Below, piece after piece: positions 11,053-25,504 of a stretch of 64,000 nucleotides of DNA. This DNA comes from Wuchereria bancrofti (taxonomy: Eukaryota > Nematoda > Chromadorea > Rhabditida > Onchocercidae): contig SSBO01000003.1 of the NCBI GenBank assembly GCA_005281725.1, positions 6,572,495-6,636,494 of the forward strand, written 5' to 3'. The position numbers were made by a program, and so were the translations under genes. The notes beneath the pieces are model-generated. The model worked only from the letters and a program-made list of their open reading frames with translations, did not search any database and was not told the origin of the DNA. Each line of letters begins with the position of its first letter. Positions within the stretch are counted from its first letter, which is position 1.

Positions 11053-14000
11053 TAACTTTAACACAGATCAATCCATTTTTTATGTACAATGCAGAGAGTA
11101 TTCCTTCATTTTTTATGAAAGCACAAATAAAATAAATCGTATTTTACTTCCATCTTTTGAGCTTTCCGCGATAAGTTTTATAGGAAAAGCTTCCGTATCA
11201 TTAAACATTCAATATTTTCTCTATGCACAATTAAGTTTAATGTTCTCAATCCTACCGTTCGGAACATTAAAGATAGCAATGATGCGAACCAATATATTAC
11301 CATAATTGATTGAGAGAAAGAGAGGGAGAGGGAAAGGGAAAAGCATCTTTCTTTGTCGAAACGTTAAAAATTGATTTTTTTTGTCAGGAAATCATTTATT
11401 GCTTCCTCTCTCTGCGAAATTATTTAGTTATGCAACAAATATAATCACATTATTATCTATTATCACCAGTTGTAATGATTAACAACACCTGATAACGAAT
11501 GAGAATCTCTTCACCCATTGATTGATGTAAAAAATTGATTGCTGTGATAACTATATTATCACAGCTATATGTATCTGTGAATGTGACAGTAACAGCAAAT
11601 GACTTTTGACTCCCAAAAACCTTATTCATTGATGTTAATATTTACTTGGAGATAGTGCAAGGGTAGTAGACATTACATAGATTGGAAATTTTGGAAATAA
11701 AAAAAATTTCAGAGTTGTTTTCTATATGAATTGGCTTAGGCTTACGTTGTTTTGAAAGAAGCGAGGAGTAGAAAGATTGAAAATAATAATTTGAGACGAA
11801 GTGCGAATTAACTTTATAAAAAAAATTCTTAAAGAATAACAACATCTATCATATAAGAAAAATAGAAATTAAGTAATGAACTGAAGAGTTTGTTATTTGA
11901 TTATTATTTGAAAGTGCATAAATTCAAACAAACTTCATTCGTTGTTTTCTGCTTTACTCTAATTAGTATTAGATCGTTAATTAATTAGGTAGCTTAATTA
12001 TGCCATATAAGCATTCATTTTTGTAAAGTTCTTAGCATATATTAAGCAAATAAAAACAATTTTTTGCTGTTTTTCTTTTCTTTACTGCAAAGTTTTCAGT
12101 GAAGCCTCAAGGGAATTTTATTATATCTATACAATTGGCTTATAAAAAGTTGATGGACATAAATTTCGTCTTTCATCACATATGATGTTAATCTCCCTTC
12201 ATTTGAACCCATTATCACTTATTTTCAAAATTTCGTCCTTTCCGTGGAAAGTTGCTCCTAACGCCATTAACATCGTATTTTTCATGAGGTAATCGAAACT
12301 TCTATTTTTATAAGCATTATGAAGTTTTGAAGCAAAATTTATTATTTTTTTTAAATTTCGACTGAAATGTTACTTTTCTTCAATTTTATCTAGGCTTAAA
12401 TTCGTCTTTCTTCAACCAATCAATCCATTTCCTTTTTTAAACTCTCAAAACAATCACCACCTTTTTCCAATTTCTGATTACTGATTATTTCATTTTTGCT
12501 CCATCAACTTTTAAACCTCATAAGCATAGGAAGTTCCCCTTTTTTTTCATCCAGTCAAATCTAAACTTCATTATGATAGCATAAACAATAGCATCATTTA
12601 TTAACACAAAAGTTTGGTTTGTGTAAAATATTTAAAAAATTGTAATCATTAGACAGAAAAGTCTCTACATCATTCTTTAAAGATTTTTCATTTCTTTTCG
12701 ATGAATATTTTGACAAACAATTATAATGATGTGAGAATAAAGATTATTACTTTCTTTCGATATATGATTGAAACTGAACGATAATGAAATGAGCGCTGTT
12801 GATAAGATGTTGTGGACCAGTAATGAAATCAATGTTTCATTGGTCACCGTTTCCTTCAGAATTTAACATTTAACCGCTGTGAAAAATATCGCAAGAAGGT
12901 GCAATCTAATAAACAAATTGCTTACATTTACTTTTATAGACTTTCAGATTTAGTAAAGTAGAAATAATCACAATCAGATTTAATAGATGGTGGAGATTTA
13001 TTCTTAATAGTGAAGAGTGCTACTACTGTTGCGCATAAATTTTCAAATATCAGTTTCTTTTATTCATCCTTTTACACCTTTAATTTGAAATCGGATATTA
13101 GTGTCAATTTTATTTTATTTCAATCTTATCATGAAAATTATTAGTTTTTTTTATATCTTCGATTTGAAAACAATGCCAAAGAATCTGGGCTAAATTTTAC
13201 AGAATTTCGCAATGAAAGTTAAAGTTCTATAAGTTGAGAGCACTCAGTTTATCCTTCCATTTTCTTCAAAGTGTTGAAATAAAAAAAGAACATTACCTTA
13301 AGATTAAAGTTGATAAGGCAACAGATGAACAAAGATTTATTGTTTTCATTTGGACAAGAAATTAGCAGAGAGAGGAAGAGAGTTTGTGCATTAAATTCAT
13401 TGTGTAACCTAAAACTTATTTGTGTTTTCCAAGGTAAATAAGCAACACTTTATGCTGAATAAAAGATGATAGAGTTGAGATGATCTTTTCCTTGAAACTG
13501 TTTTTCCCGAGAAAATATCGTCAAGAGCGCCATCTGTATTCAATAACCGCCAGAAACGACATTTCTCTTCAGTTATAATTTTTGCATGTTGCTTCAGAAC
13601 GATGCGATTCCAAAGAATCAATTTATTGAGTTTCCCAAAGGATTGGATATTTAGATATTTGAGTTATAAAACTGCAATCTTATTCCTTTAGGAATCAAAT
13701 ATAAAATCAAAAAAAAACTTCTCATTATGCACCGTCTGCTCGATCCAAAACTTTTATGATAATTTTTTGTGTAATATTTTCCTCTTAATTTTGTCATAAT
13801 TAGTGACTAACAAAGCCGTTGATAATTCCCTTTCATCTTATCATTTTTTTCAAACCTTTCCCACTAAACTTTCAAATATTTATTGCTTTAAACATTCTTC
13901 ATTTACTGTCTGCCATTCAACTATTTATCTCCTCCTTCCAAATACCTGAAAATCCTAGGAAATATTAGAACTGAGTAAGCTAAACCTACCAAATCATCGA

Positions 14001-15161
14001 ATTCATTTCATTTATATTACTTAAGTAGTAAATAAAAAGTGGCGCACGCAAGAGAAGTCCTTCTTCTCTCTGTCGCTTGATTTGACATCTAAATGTCAGT
14101 GCAATAAGCCTTTAAAATTGATATCAGAAGCAGCAAACCTCCTTCCTTCCTTCCAGCGCAAAACTTTTTTCGGAAATGAAATAAATAAGTACACAGACAT
14201 GCACAGAGATGTGTAGAACCACATGCATGCCTGCACGCATGCATATCTTTTTATTTGCATATGTTAAACAAAAGGCATGTCTAGGCCAAACCTTTCGGTT
14301 GTTTACTTCGGCAGAATTGGCCTAGGAACTAAATATTATGTGTGTTCAAGAAGGCCATTCTATTTCAGAGTAATTCCTTTTTGGAGCCTATAACTGCTTT
14401 GTACTATTTTTTCTCTCTCATCTCACATAATTGTCAATTCAAAATTTCGCTCCGAAACTCTTAAAAATGCTTAAAATTCGATGCTGGCTGTTATAGACTA
14501 AGTTGGCAATAAAGTTCCATCAACTCTTTTACTTATGGCACTCCTCAGTGCATACTTAAAATTTAATTAATTTTAGTTTTTCATTCCATGTTTGTAATCC
14601 TATTTTCCTTTAAACCTAAATAAAACATTTGGTTTAAAAATTATTGCCAAAAATATACAATTAACTAGAAGTCTAGTTTCAAAAAGTTAGCTTAAATTAT
14701 AAAAACATTAGTGTTATCAGTATGACGAAAGGAAAGAATGCAATCATAAATCTTAAATTTCAAGCAACCCAATTAAAAATTAATACAAAAGTTCTATTGC
14801 ATACATTTCGAGCACAGAAAATTTTATGTGCGTAGAAAAATTTTGATAAAATTATTACAACAAGACAGCGCCTTGCAACAAATGAAAAAATACCAGAAAA
14901 TTTGATTTAAAAAAAAAAATTTTCTCGATGAAAGATTTTTAAACATTTTTTTCACTTCTTTACAGGAAAATTTCGACTAAAAAAGCATATGTAATTCAAA
15001 TTGTTAAGTCTTTGTAAATTTTGTTGCTATTATTCAACAGATTGGACAATAGCAACAAAAGCTCTAATTATAACCGGACGTGAATTATTGCCAGTTCAGT
15101 TAGCAAAAAATGAAGCCTGAAATTGGCTAAGTAAATTGCCAGTTATTTGACTGTTGAGTCA

Positions 15162-15290
15162 AACATTATAATCAAATGTTATTGACGGTTTTTATTCAGT
15201 AAATTATCATATAATTCTTTCAACTGCATGTTCTGACCGATTCCATTACAAAGTCATGAAATTTGCAAATATTCTTTGATTGAATCAATG
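15162..15290 (+). repeat. Left arm of an imperfect inverted repeat
   Basis: The reverse complement of this segment aligns with 16357-16518. Shared blocks include TGATTCAATCAAAGAATA, TTGCAAATTT, TGACTTTGTAA, GATAATTTACT and AACATTTGAT. The right arm carries extra bases in its centre. The arms flank about 1.07 kb that includes the ATCT array. This could be a foldback or MITE-like element, or two opposite copies of one repeat. Confidence 0.75.
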
Positions 15291-15797
15291 CAATAAAAAA
15301 GCAAAAAATTAAAAATTGAAGTGGTAGAAAGAATATATTTAATAATGTCAAAATCGTTTTCCGCTTCTTTTCCGAATTTTATGTATCATATGCGAATAAA
15401 TGGTCTTGGTCTGGATATTGTTGTTCCTTTCTTCATAGAAAATTTCATATATTTAAATTTAAAGCTCTCTCGAGAATTTGGAAAGAAATTTTTTTCCAGC
15501 TTTTCTTCTTCCAGCTCCCAATAATCTACACTGATGAAAATCTATCTCCTGATCTAAGTCTTTTTATTGTCATTTCTCGCCCAATTAATCTTTGAATTGA
15601 AGACATCTTTATTTGATATCATTAGTGCACACTCCTTCTTTTTCTTAATTTTTTCTATTTCTTCAAATTTCAAGTTTTATTTTAACAAAAACAAAACAAA
15701 ACAAAAACACTCCCACTATGATAAAAATGACATGTTTTTGATATATGTTTTTGACTTATTGACACTTTTAGCTTTTATGGTATGACATTCATTACAG

Positions 15798-15945
<148 letters not shown>

Positions 15946-16356
15946 CTCAAATTAGATGTATTTATTGCTATGATCTCAGTTTATTCGGATCATTAGTTTA
16001 AATTGTGGCATATCAGATGCACCTGCTGTATGCATGAATAAGCATATATTGTGAACCCAGACGTCTCATTTCATCAGTTTGACAGTTCTTTGTATTTCAA
16101 CTTATTTAGCAGTTACTTCCTAAGCATTAAAGATTTGAACACAGTTATGGTGGTTTTTTTTTTTTTTTTTGTATAAAGAAGCGCTTTAATTTTATTATTT
16201 GCCAAAATTTTAGAGTGAACGTAGGAAAATTTCTGTCGAGAAAATGCAACAATATTCAGACAAACCACTTATTCGCATGAATTTATAACATGAAATTCGG
16301 AAAAAAGCGGAAACCGATTCTGACGTCGTTAAATATACTCTCACTAGCACTTTTTG

Positions 16357-16518
16357 ACCTTGATTCAATCAAAGAATACTTGCAAATTTGCTGACTTTGT
16401 AACAGAATCAGTCAGTTAACTTTCAAATTTAGTCTAATATGCAGTTGGGAGAAGGAATTTATAATTATTTGATAATTTACTCAGTAAAAATCAACAGTAA
16501 CATTTGATGATAACATTT
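16357..16518 (-). repeat. Right arm of an imperfect inverted repeat
   Basis: Pairs in reverse orientation with 15162-15290. It is about 30 bp longer than the left arm because of an insertion around 16414-16438 and a few smaller indels. The similarity stops on both sides, so each arm is a discrete unit of roughly 130-160 bp. Confidence 0.75.
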
Positions 16519-19500
16519 GGCTATTATGTAATAACAATATCAAAGATAATATTTGTTAACCAATCGAAAGCTCAATGAACCATTAAATGCATAATTTACA
16601 ATAGTTTAAAGTTTAGCATTAACGTGAAGGACTTCTGGCGTCGAAAATATTGGAAAAACAATTTGAACTAATCAAATAAAGATAATTAGTGGTGACAAAG
16701 AGTAATGCTGAATGGTAGACTTTGGATAGATAACCAATGAAAATGAAAAGATCTTTTAGAGGCCATTAAGAAGTTACATGCGATAGGCATATTAAGGAAG
16801 ACAGAATGGTAATGAAGTATATATGAATGGTAATAAGTTTTTTTCAAGAATAATTAGCAATAGAAAAAATATGCTTTTCAAAATAATTACTCGAAAATGC
16901 ATTTTTTTTCGTTATACTTTCCGAGAAAGTTTCTTGAGCATTTCACTTCATCATTTTTCTAAATATTTTGATGACGTAGAAAAGTTTTAAAGAAAACTTG
17001 CAATCTAAATTTTTATTCACGTAAATTTCAGTCGGAGCGAATAATTTACGCAAGACCAATTCTTGAAAATTCCTAAGTAATTAAAATTAAAAATTCTTTA
17101 ATTTCTTTAACTTTTTAAATTTCTATAATCTAAATTTTCTAATTAAGAATTCTTAATTGAAAATACTTGATTCTTGAAAATTCAATTCTTGGAAAAAAAT
17201 TAAACAATGTTGGAATAGCATAATATGCAAAATCGTTTAAACTCATTAAATGACCATTGACCTAAAAATACTAATTATTAAGCAGTGAATGATGGAATAG
17301 TGTTAGGTAAAAAGGATTAAACTGGATTACAACAACAAGAATACTGGTCACTGGTCACTCACTAGTGGGCTAATTATATGAGCTGTTGTTATGCCGCCAT
17401 GAATTGGCCATTTATTACACAACTGTTATTTAATAGTATCTTGCATCAGCATCATTAAAATAAACTATCTTTCCTCTTCCTTACCAACAACAGAGAAGAA
17501 AATTTTTCGTTTTGCTCAGATCAACTCTAAACATTGCTTTTTGGCATTATATCAAATGCTTTTACGTCACTCAGATAATTAGCCTCTTCTTAAATGACTC
17601 TTAAGTGCTTTCCTAATTTTGTTTTCTTGTTTTCCTTTAAATTTTTTGTATAGCAGTATGAATCAATTTGACTATAAACTATCCTTTATATTTTCTGTTT
17701 CAGGTTCAATTTCAATTCGTATTCTTAAAATCGCAAAGTATTTTAAACTGCTTATTTCTCACCTGTTTTGATTTATTTTCTCACATTTTTTGATAATCTA
17801 TAAACTATTTGCACTATTGTTGTAACAAAGCAGCAAGTTAGCTGGCTAACAAATGATCAATGATTTGTCGTATTGGTCACTTAAACAACACTTTCTATTG
17901 ATTGTTAATTTTCATATTGCTCTTGGATATGATTTGAATACAACTTAGTTAGTTTTATGCCACTAATATTATATTAATCATCTGATTTGTTTCTCAAATA
18001 GCTAATTTATTCTTTTTGTCATTTTTATATGTGTCCATTAGACTTTCTTTTATCATTTAGTAATTTTCTCTTTTCTATTTCAATTTCAATAAAGTTACAA
18101 ATATAGTCGATTGATATAGTGCCAAGCACAACATCGTATCATTAGATTTGTTTATGTATTTTTGGCACAATATCTGCACCCACTTACATACATATTAGGC
18201 CAGAAACTGTATACTTCCATTCATATGGCAAAAAATTCATTTTTAACCTTCCATAAATTTGTATCATTAGTTTCTGATTGATTTCAGACCTTGAACGATT
18301 ACTGTTTCCATAAATCCTTCAAAATGAATGTGAATGTAGATTTAATATCATTTTCTTAAAATATTGCAGGTGAACAGGTTTTCAATCTTTAATTACCGCA
18401 ATAATCCTTCATTTCCTTTACTGATATCTCACTCATATTTCTGTAATATATGTTTAAATTGTTCTATTATCCGCAAATATGAACTACTTCGATTGGTAAA
18501 TGCTGTAATCAACCAATTCTTAGTTTTCTTAATCTGTTTCATCACACAATTAACATAATTATGTACTTTTTTCTCCATTATTTCAATCCACGATAAATCT
18601 TCCAACCTTTTTACTGCTTATTTTAATTCTGTCTTAAAGATCTTGTTAAATTGTATGTTTACCTGATATAATCCTATGTATTCACCGTTTTAAAAGTATA
18701 GAAACATTATACTTGAGCCCGTAATGAATTTCGTATTTCTTAGTACATTAATTATCTCGCTGTCTCAATTTAATTATTGCTTTTGATTTTGACGAGAGTT
18801 GACATACTTTATTTTGACTTACTTTAGCTCCTCATCTTTTAAATGGACTTTTTCTTCCCGTGCTGGTACAAGTAATTCTAGTCATCCTGCTGTCAACATC
18901 TTTTAATTCTACCTCTGCGGGTTTCTTACCTGTAACCATCATCTATTTTGTAAACAAGCTTAGAAACAAATTCTACAACCTTAATAGCGGGATGCAATGC
19001 GCAACTGGAAACTATTCTACATTCATTTCAGCGCTTTTGTCTGGCTTCTCAACCCTAACACAATCTTCCCAAAACCATTTAAATGTGAAAGATTTTCCAT
19101 TCTTCTGTCCAATTTCATTCCCAATGACCATGGAATTGTAGCACCACTGGTGGTCTATTATCATTATTAACTGATAATTCTGACTAGACTTACTTATAAA
19201 AAAAATGCTTATGGTACAAGCTCGAGCACATATGACAATTGCGTAAGTAGCAAAAGTAAAAAAAGTTTTGTTTTGGTTTAAAATTCTCGACAAGTTAAAT
19301 CTCGTCGGACTTTTGAAAAGTACGGTGATAACAGGGAAGAGACCGAACAGCTAGCTAATTAATAATGGCAAGTGGTTAATGAATAATTGAGAGTTGATCG
19401 TTTTGAAGGAAGCGCGACTCTTCACTGATTCATTCCATTCTTTCATACGGATTTGTCTAAGCAACCTGCTGCCATCCTCCAAAAGAAGCTTATAGAGCGG

Positions 19501-20388
19501 ACATTGCTGTTAGTCTTTGTAGATAGATGCAGAAACACTTTCCCATTTTGCAAAACATATGCCAATTTCAAAGTCACTGTTCCATCAACAGAGAGAGAGA
19601 GAGAGAGGTACACTTTCCCTATCATTTTTGCTTATTTTACTTCTTCTTACCTTCTTGATATCATTTTGCTTCTTCTCTATTGGTCTTAATCGGTTTCGGT
19701 TTCGACTTTTGATTCCGCTTTTTGCCCAAAATCTCGACTGCTACCGATTTGCTCTTCTTACTGTCACATAGGAGATCTATCAGTACCAGTGTGTTTGCAA
19801 TATTTCCATTCTCTCTCCTACTGACTATTCATTTTTCTTCCGTTCCTCTCTCAAAACTATCTGCTCATTTCACTATCAAAAGGCTAACACATTGATCGGA
19901 CCTAAACTGACCCAAACTGACTTCTATCACTATTTTATGCATTTGCACTTCAACACTTCCCGCATCTTTATGCAAGCAAATTACAGTTATTACTGCACTG
20001 AGTTTTCTGTTAAATTTACACAAACATTATACCATTGTCATGACAATTTCATTTCTGTTCTATGACAAATAATAACAGCTAAAGTGTCCGATTTCTTGGC
20101 TTTCTTGTCCCTCAATCTTGGCTTAACCTTCAAGTATTCATTCATATTAGCTAATAAATTTAACATCTACAGTCTTACGTCATCATTTGTATTTGTAAAC
20201 AATTAGCAAAGTAACATAAATGTTGGACGTAACTCTTAATTGCTGGCATTGATTCATATTCTTATCATAACCTCATTTAGTGACAACCAAAAATACCTTT
20301 ACATTAAGCGTGTATGACCGCTCGTTAGAATCAAAGGTATTTCAAGTTGGTGTGATGCTTATCATTGCTGCTTCATAAAGCATGTAAC

Positions 20389-20649
20389 ACTGATAGCAGG
20401 TAACAGGGAAAGAAATGACTGATAGCAGGTAACAGGGAAAGAAATGACTGATAGCAGGTAACAGGGAAAGAAATGACTGATAGCAGGTAACAGGGAAAGA
20501 AATGACTGATAGCAAGTAACAGGGAAAGAAATGACTGATAGCAGGTAACAGGGAAAGAAATGACTGATAGCAGGTAACAGGGAAAGAAATGACTGATAGC
20601 AAGTAACAGGGAAAGAAATGACTGATAGCAAGTAACAGGGAAAGAAATG
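20389..20649. repeat. 29-bp minisatellite, nine copies
   Basis: Nine head-to-tail 29-bp units, each beginning ACTGATAGCAGGTAACAGGG and ending AAAGAAATG. The main variation is GCAGGTAAC versus GCAAGTAAC. Because 29 is not a multiple of three and the minus strand of the unit lacks stops in all phases, three overlapping minus-strand reading frames stay open across the array. They look like products of the repeat, not genes. There are no spacers, so it is not a CRISPR array. Confidence 0.96.
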
Positions 20650-23600
20650 TAGTACCCAAAGTGGTCGAGCGACTGTCCATTAATTTTGTTTAGGCTAAAA
20701 TGCAGCCTATTCGACAGCTGCATTGCACCAATTTTTGCCAATCGTTTCAATCTGTCTGCTAACTTTGGCAGTAAACATCGTTAATCGTATCTGACTTCAG
20801 ACTTATCTTTAAATTTCCGGTCCGGTAATCATCGAAATTCTACATTACTACATTAACTATTCTACATTAACTACTTCCGAAATTCGTTCTTTTGCTTGTT
20901 TGCTACACTACTTTAAGATATCATCATATGACGTATGATTTAATTTAACACTTTTTATTACATTCGAATCATGTGCTTCAGAAGATATTTGCGAACAAAA
21001 ATTTCACTTCTGAAAATTTCTTTTTCACTTTTTTTACACCTCCACTTTTTCTTTTTCTTAGCTTCTCTTTCCATTTGCATCAAGTGTTTATGGGTAACCT
21101 ATCAACAGTGATCCTTCTTGACAATATCAAATAACCGAATGAGCCATTTTTCAAATCAAAGGAGTTCATCAACATCTTGAATTACTGCATAATTCTTGAT
21201 GACAAAATAAGCTATAATTTATTTTGACTTGAAATTTTTATTTTCTTGATTTCCTTCAGCTATGCTCTACTCTTCTTCCTATCACAGCTATTTCCTTCTT
21301 TTTTATTTTAGAGTATTTTATGTCTTGTAAGCATTCAATGAGCGAAAAATATGCGCAAACTTCCACATGCATTAATATATCTATTTTTGTTCTAATCCTC
21401 TTTTTGAAATTAAAAAAATCTTTAAAAATTGTTTTAGCTACTTGAAAAATAGTTTCATTAATAAGCTGATCAATTCTACATAAACAAATCAAACTTAACA
21501 AAGTTTTTTTTTTTTTTTTTTTTATTCATCTGTTACTTTGCAGGAAGAAGCTTTTGGGAAAGATGATAACTGGATTTATGTTTCGGGAAACTCTCAGTTC
21601 TTATTTATACATTAAGCAAAAGTTTTAAATAACAAGAGATTCTCTTCTAGATAACAACAACAACAACATAACAGTTATATTTCAATAAAAGTTTTTTTGT
21701 CTAATGTCCTCTATTTCTTCTCTCTTCCATTTTATCCTTTTTCTTTTCTCTTTCTTTCTCGTTTTATTTTACGAATAACATCGAACTTTCTTTGATTATT
21801 CTTCTGATTTCTGTTTATTACTTACCAAATCTAAAAAACAACTAGTATTAATGATGTATTCAAGAAATAAAAATAACGTATTACTAATGAATTATTGTCA
21901 CAAAAATAAGTAATCACTGATACTCTGAATTTATTAAACAGATTGATTTGCTCTTGATAACTTTTGTGAACATTTCAACAACGTAAGTCATTCAGAAATT
22001 ATTCCTTTTTAATTATTTGACATATTTAAAACTACGAAATTGTGATAAAAGTGTGATTTCAGAAACTTTTTGGGTGTGTTGGATGAATTGTTTGGGATGG
22101 AAGATATTTTCATCAAAGATTTTTCCATCTTGAAGTCTACGATTATTCTTAGTGATAAACAATACTTTAAGGCATCAGATTTCATGAAAAGAGCCATCAA
22201 ACATTTTTTACAGTAAAATCGAGCGGATTGAAATTTCGTAGAAATTGTGCTTTCTGCTTCCATTACTTATTTTAGGTAATCGAGTTATACTCTAGTCGCA
22301 GCTCAGAATGGAATAGTTTGAATTCGTAGACATTAACATAGTTTCATGTTTTGTTTATCTTATATTTTTAACATAAATAGAATGGCTCGCATTAATATTC
22401 AATTTATTTGAAAGCTTTGGTGCGCATGGTTGATTCATTGTAAGTAATAGTAATTTTTATATATTTATACCTCAGTTATTTTTTCATTTGAATTTATATG
22501 TGAAATTTATATAGTGAAAAACCTCATAAATTTGCATATTAGTCGAAAAAATTAAATGCAATTCGTCATACGCTTTCTTTATTTTTATGAAGGATAGAAC
22601 TTAAGTCTTCATTTCACGTCCCACTCGTTTGCAGCGTGAGATATGCATAAATCTACTATTAGAAAAATAGAAATCGAAAAGCCAAAAACTATCAATGTTA
22701 TCAGTACTTTTATCATCAATTATCATCAATGGCAGTAGTAGCTATAGCAGCAGCACCATTCTCTCATTAACTGATTCTTTAGCCCAATTCTTCTCTAGAA
22801 ACTAAGCCAGACGAAGTACAGTTTAAGCCAGGTCGAGATTTCTATAAATGAAAATATTGGAAACAGGAAATATCATTTTTCTCTTTTTCTTTTGCTCAAG
22901 TTTTTCTCAGAGCCTAGCGCAGTGTTTTCATGGAACCATGAATTTTGACTTTTTAGACATCAAAAATTGGAAGCACAAAGTTGTTGACTAATGCTTTTAG
23001 AGAAATGAAAGTGGATGCACTTTATGCCAAATTACCTTAATTGAATTATTCCACTTCAAGGGTCAAAGTTGATTTTGCTCTAGCGCTTTAGACAAACAAA
23101 CAAGTAAAGAGAAGTTCGTTCCATGATATATTATTATTATCTTGTAAATTTGCTAATTGACAATTTTTTCTTAGTCTCGACTGAATAACACTAAAATGAT
23201 AAAAACTCTCAGTGACTGCGAGATCAATGAATGATCAACGTCGAGATTCATTGACAAATCAAGAATCATAAGAGAAATTAGTAGAAATTGTCAGGTATTT
23301 TAAATATCGATACTTGAAAAGAAAACTGACTGTGAGTGACATTTTAGGACATCAAATAACATACGTCATCTGCATCTGCATAAAAAATTTAACATATAAA
23401 AAAACTTAATAAATTTAGCATATAAAATTTGCGTTATAAGTCAAATTATGATTGAACTTTTTAAGTTTTATAAGTGGAAGGGTTAGCTTTCTTTACCATA
23501 TCTCACAGATCTAATTAATCGAATCAAAAAGTTTCTTTACATTCTTTCCATTATTAAATGTTATGACTCACTTATTTGCATAAGCTAGAGGAAATCTTGA

Positions 23601-25308
23601 TTATTCCGTCGACTAAATGTTCTAATTAATTTATCGCCTGATTAATTCGTTGCTAGTTGCACCTTTAATGCTTTGCGATATTTGATTTAAGCCGCCTGAT
23701 GTGTAATAATATGTTTTGCGTTTTCTGCAAGCTTTGAAAATATATCCTGTCATATTTTAATATTCTTTAATCGCTGTTATGATTAAATGTCATTCATGCT
23801 TGCTTTTCTTAGAAACTTGTCATATTTCTCACTACGTGGAACAATGCTTTCCTTTTAGAAGAAAATATCGACTTTAATCGATTTTTACTGCTAGTTATTA
23901 GCTTATATTTGATAAACTTATAAATGTTGACAGTTTATTGCTATTAACTACCAATATAATTTTGAAAATGAAAAATGATTGCTATTTTTATTGTTTACGT
24001 AAAGGTGTGACAATGTTTTATATGACTAATGATGAAATACATTCTGCTGAATTACCGCTATAATAATATCGACTTTATGTTCCCTAGAAACCATAATTTA
24101 AGTAATTAGATCAGACAACTAAACTATTTCAATGGAACTATTTTCCGATCATTTATTTCTCAAACTTTGAACAAAATTCGAATTTTCTCTCTTATCTACT
24201 CATTTCCACTCCTATTCCTCCTATTTTAATACGGCATATATATGATCAAATCAGTTTTGTAGTGTTAGAGAATGTCTATCGCTTGGTTTAATATTTGAGA
24301 CTTTCCGATGTTGCAAAAAGTTCCATTCTGTCAATAAAAAACATCACAATTATGACTGTTTTAAATAATACTGCTAATTTGAGCTTTGGTCTAGCATTTT
24401 ACTTTTTCTCTTTAAATTTTACATTGTTAATTTATTTCTAATTTGCTCCAGTTATCTTTTTTTTCAAATAAATGATGTTAATTCTAACCAAACTTTACAA
24501 GGTAATAAATCTTATAATTCTTAAACATTTGGCTGGCAATTTTCTTTTTATAAAAATAACATTGAAATAAAGAATTCAGTCAACAAGTGCTTTCTGTAAG
24601 ATTACTGAATTTCTTTCCTTGAACAGAAGTGTATTCTTTCTTCAGAAACACTTCTATTTCAACCATTCATCCGAACATCTATACTTCACTCATCTCTTTT
24701 TAGTTAAATAATTGCTGCTAAATAGGTTGTATATGTGTATTCGCACAATAATTTTATTCAAATGCTTCATTTTGACTTGAATTCAATTTCTACTTTAATT
24801 TTCTTTGGGAAATTGTACTAAAGCAATTCTGATTCATAAGCATGCATTCAAGTTGTGCAATTTTCTACCTTTCATAAAAATTTCAATAGAAAAGCATAAA
24901 AAGAGAATAATATTACCTTAACTCTTTTGAAGTATCATATTTTAAGCGCATTTCATTCAAATTTTACTGTTTTATTATTTTTCTTCAATTTTGCGTGCTT
25001 CGTTCAGTGATTACTATCAATTATTAAACTTTAACACTTATATATGCTAAATTTGTCTCAAATATTTTAGCTCTTTCTCGCACAATGCAGTAATTTCCAA
25101 TAAAAACCTACAAATTATATCAAATTGGGAAATTAATTCAACGATCAACGAAACTTGACATCAATACATGTCCCAGACATTACTGTTATTGCTACCACTG
25201 TTAATCATAGTATTGTCGCTTCTTGGCCGATAAGCAGCAATTTTCGAGCTGGCGTTCTGTTTTGTCGGATTTGCAACATTTGTAGATCCGTTCGTAACAA
25301 ACAAAACA

Positions 25309-25504
25309 ATGTGGACAAAACGTGATAAACGTCTCGAACCTCTCTTCGTTAAGCCAAGCTCAAGTCATATGGAAATGACCAACTATTTCCATTTCCATAG
25401 AACACATCCTAACCAAATGGTACCAACTTCAACGGTGACCAGTTCACTTGGTTCAGCACCTGCTGTATTCTGGAAGACTAATAGCGCACGGCGTAGACGC
25501 TTCG
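25309..25504 (+). CDS. Candidate first coding exon of the downstream serine-rich/C2 gene
   Basis: An open exon starting at ATG (25309) encodes about 65 residues, beginning MWTKRDKRLEPLFVKPSSS and ending in the basic run SARRRRFG at a GGTTTGT donor (25505). Its base composition and amino-acid mix look more coding than the surrounding DNA. The frame is also open upstream to a stop near 25230, but without another ATG. The exon ends in phase 1, and the next plausible exon (33204) needs phase 1, so the two could be joined by a 7.7-kb intron. No family is recognised. The alternative is a separate small gene or a chance open frame. Confidence 0.45.

Noticed and set aside
13409..13621. 70-codon minus-strand frame with a more complex amino-acid mix
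   Set aside because: No homology recognised and no neighbouring exons in phase; not enough to call a gene or relic.
18860..19293. Overlapping 93-codon frames on both strands, one with a signal-peptide-like start
   Set aside because: No ATG at the start, opposing frames over the same DNA, no splice partners and no recognisable domain.
20389..20649. Regular repeats resembling a CRISPR array
   Set aside because: Units are adjacent with no unique spacers, and the window is eukaryotic.
20342..20750. Three overlapping minus-strand frames with periodic hydrophobic peptides
   Set aside because: Fully explained by the 29-bp minisatellite, whose unit lacks stops in every phase.
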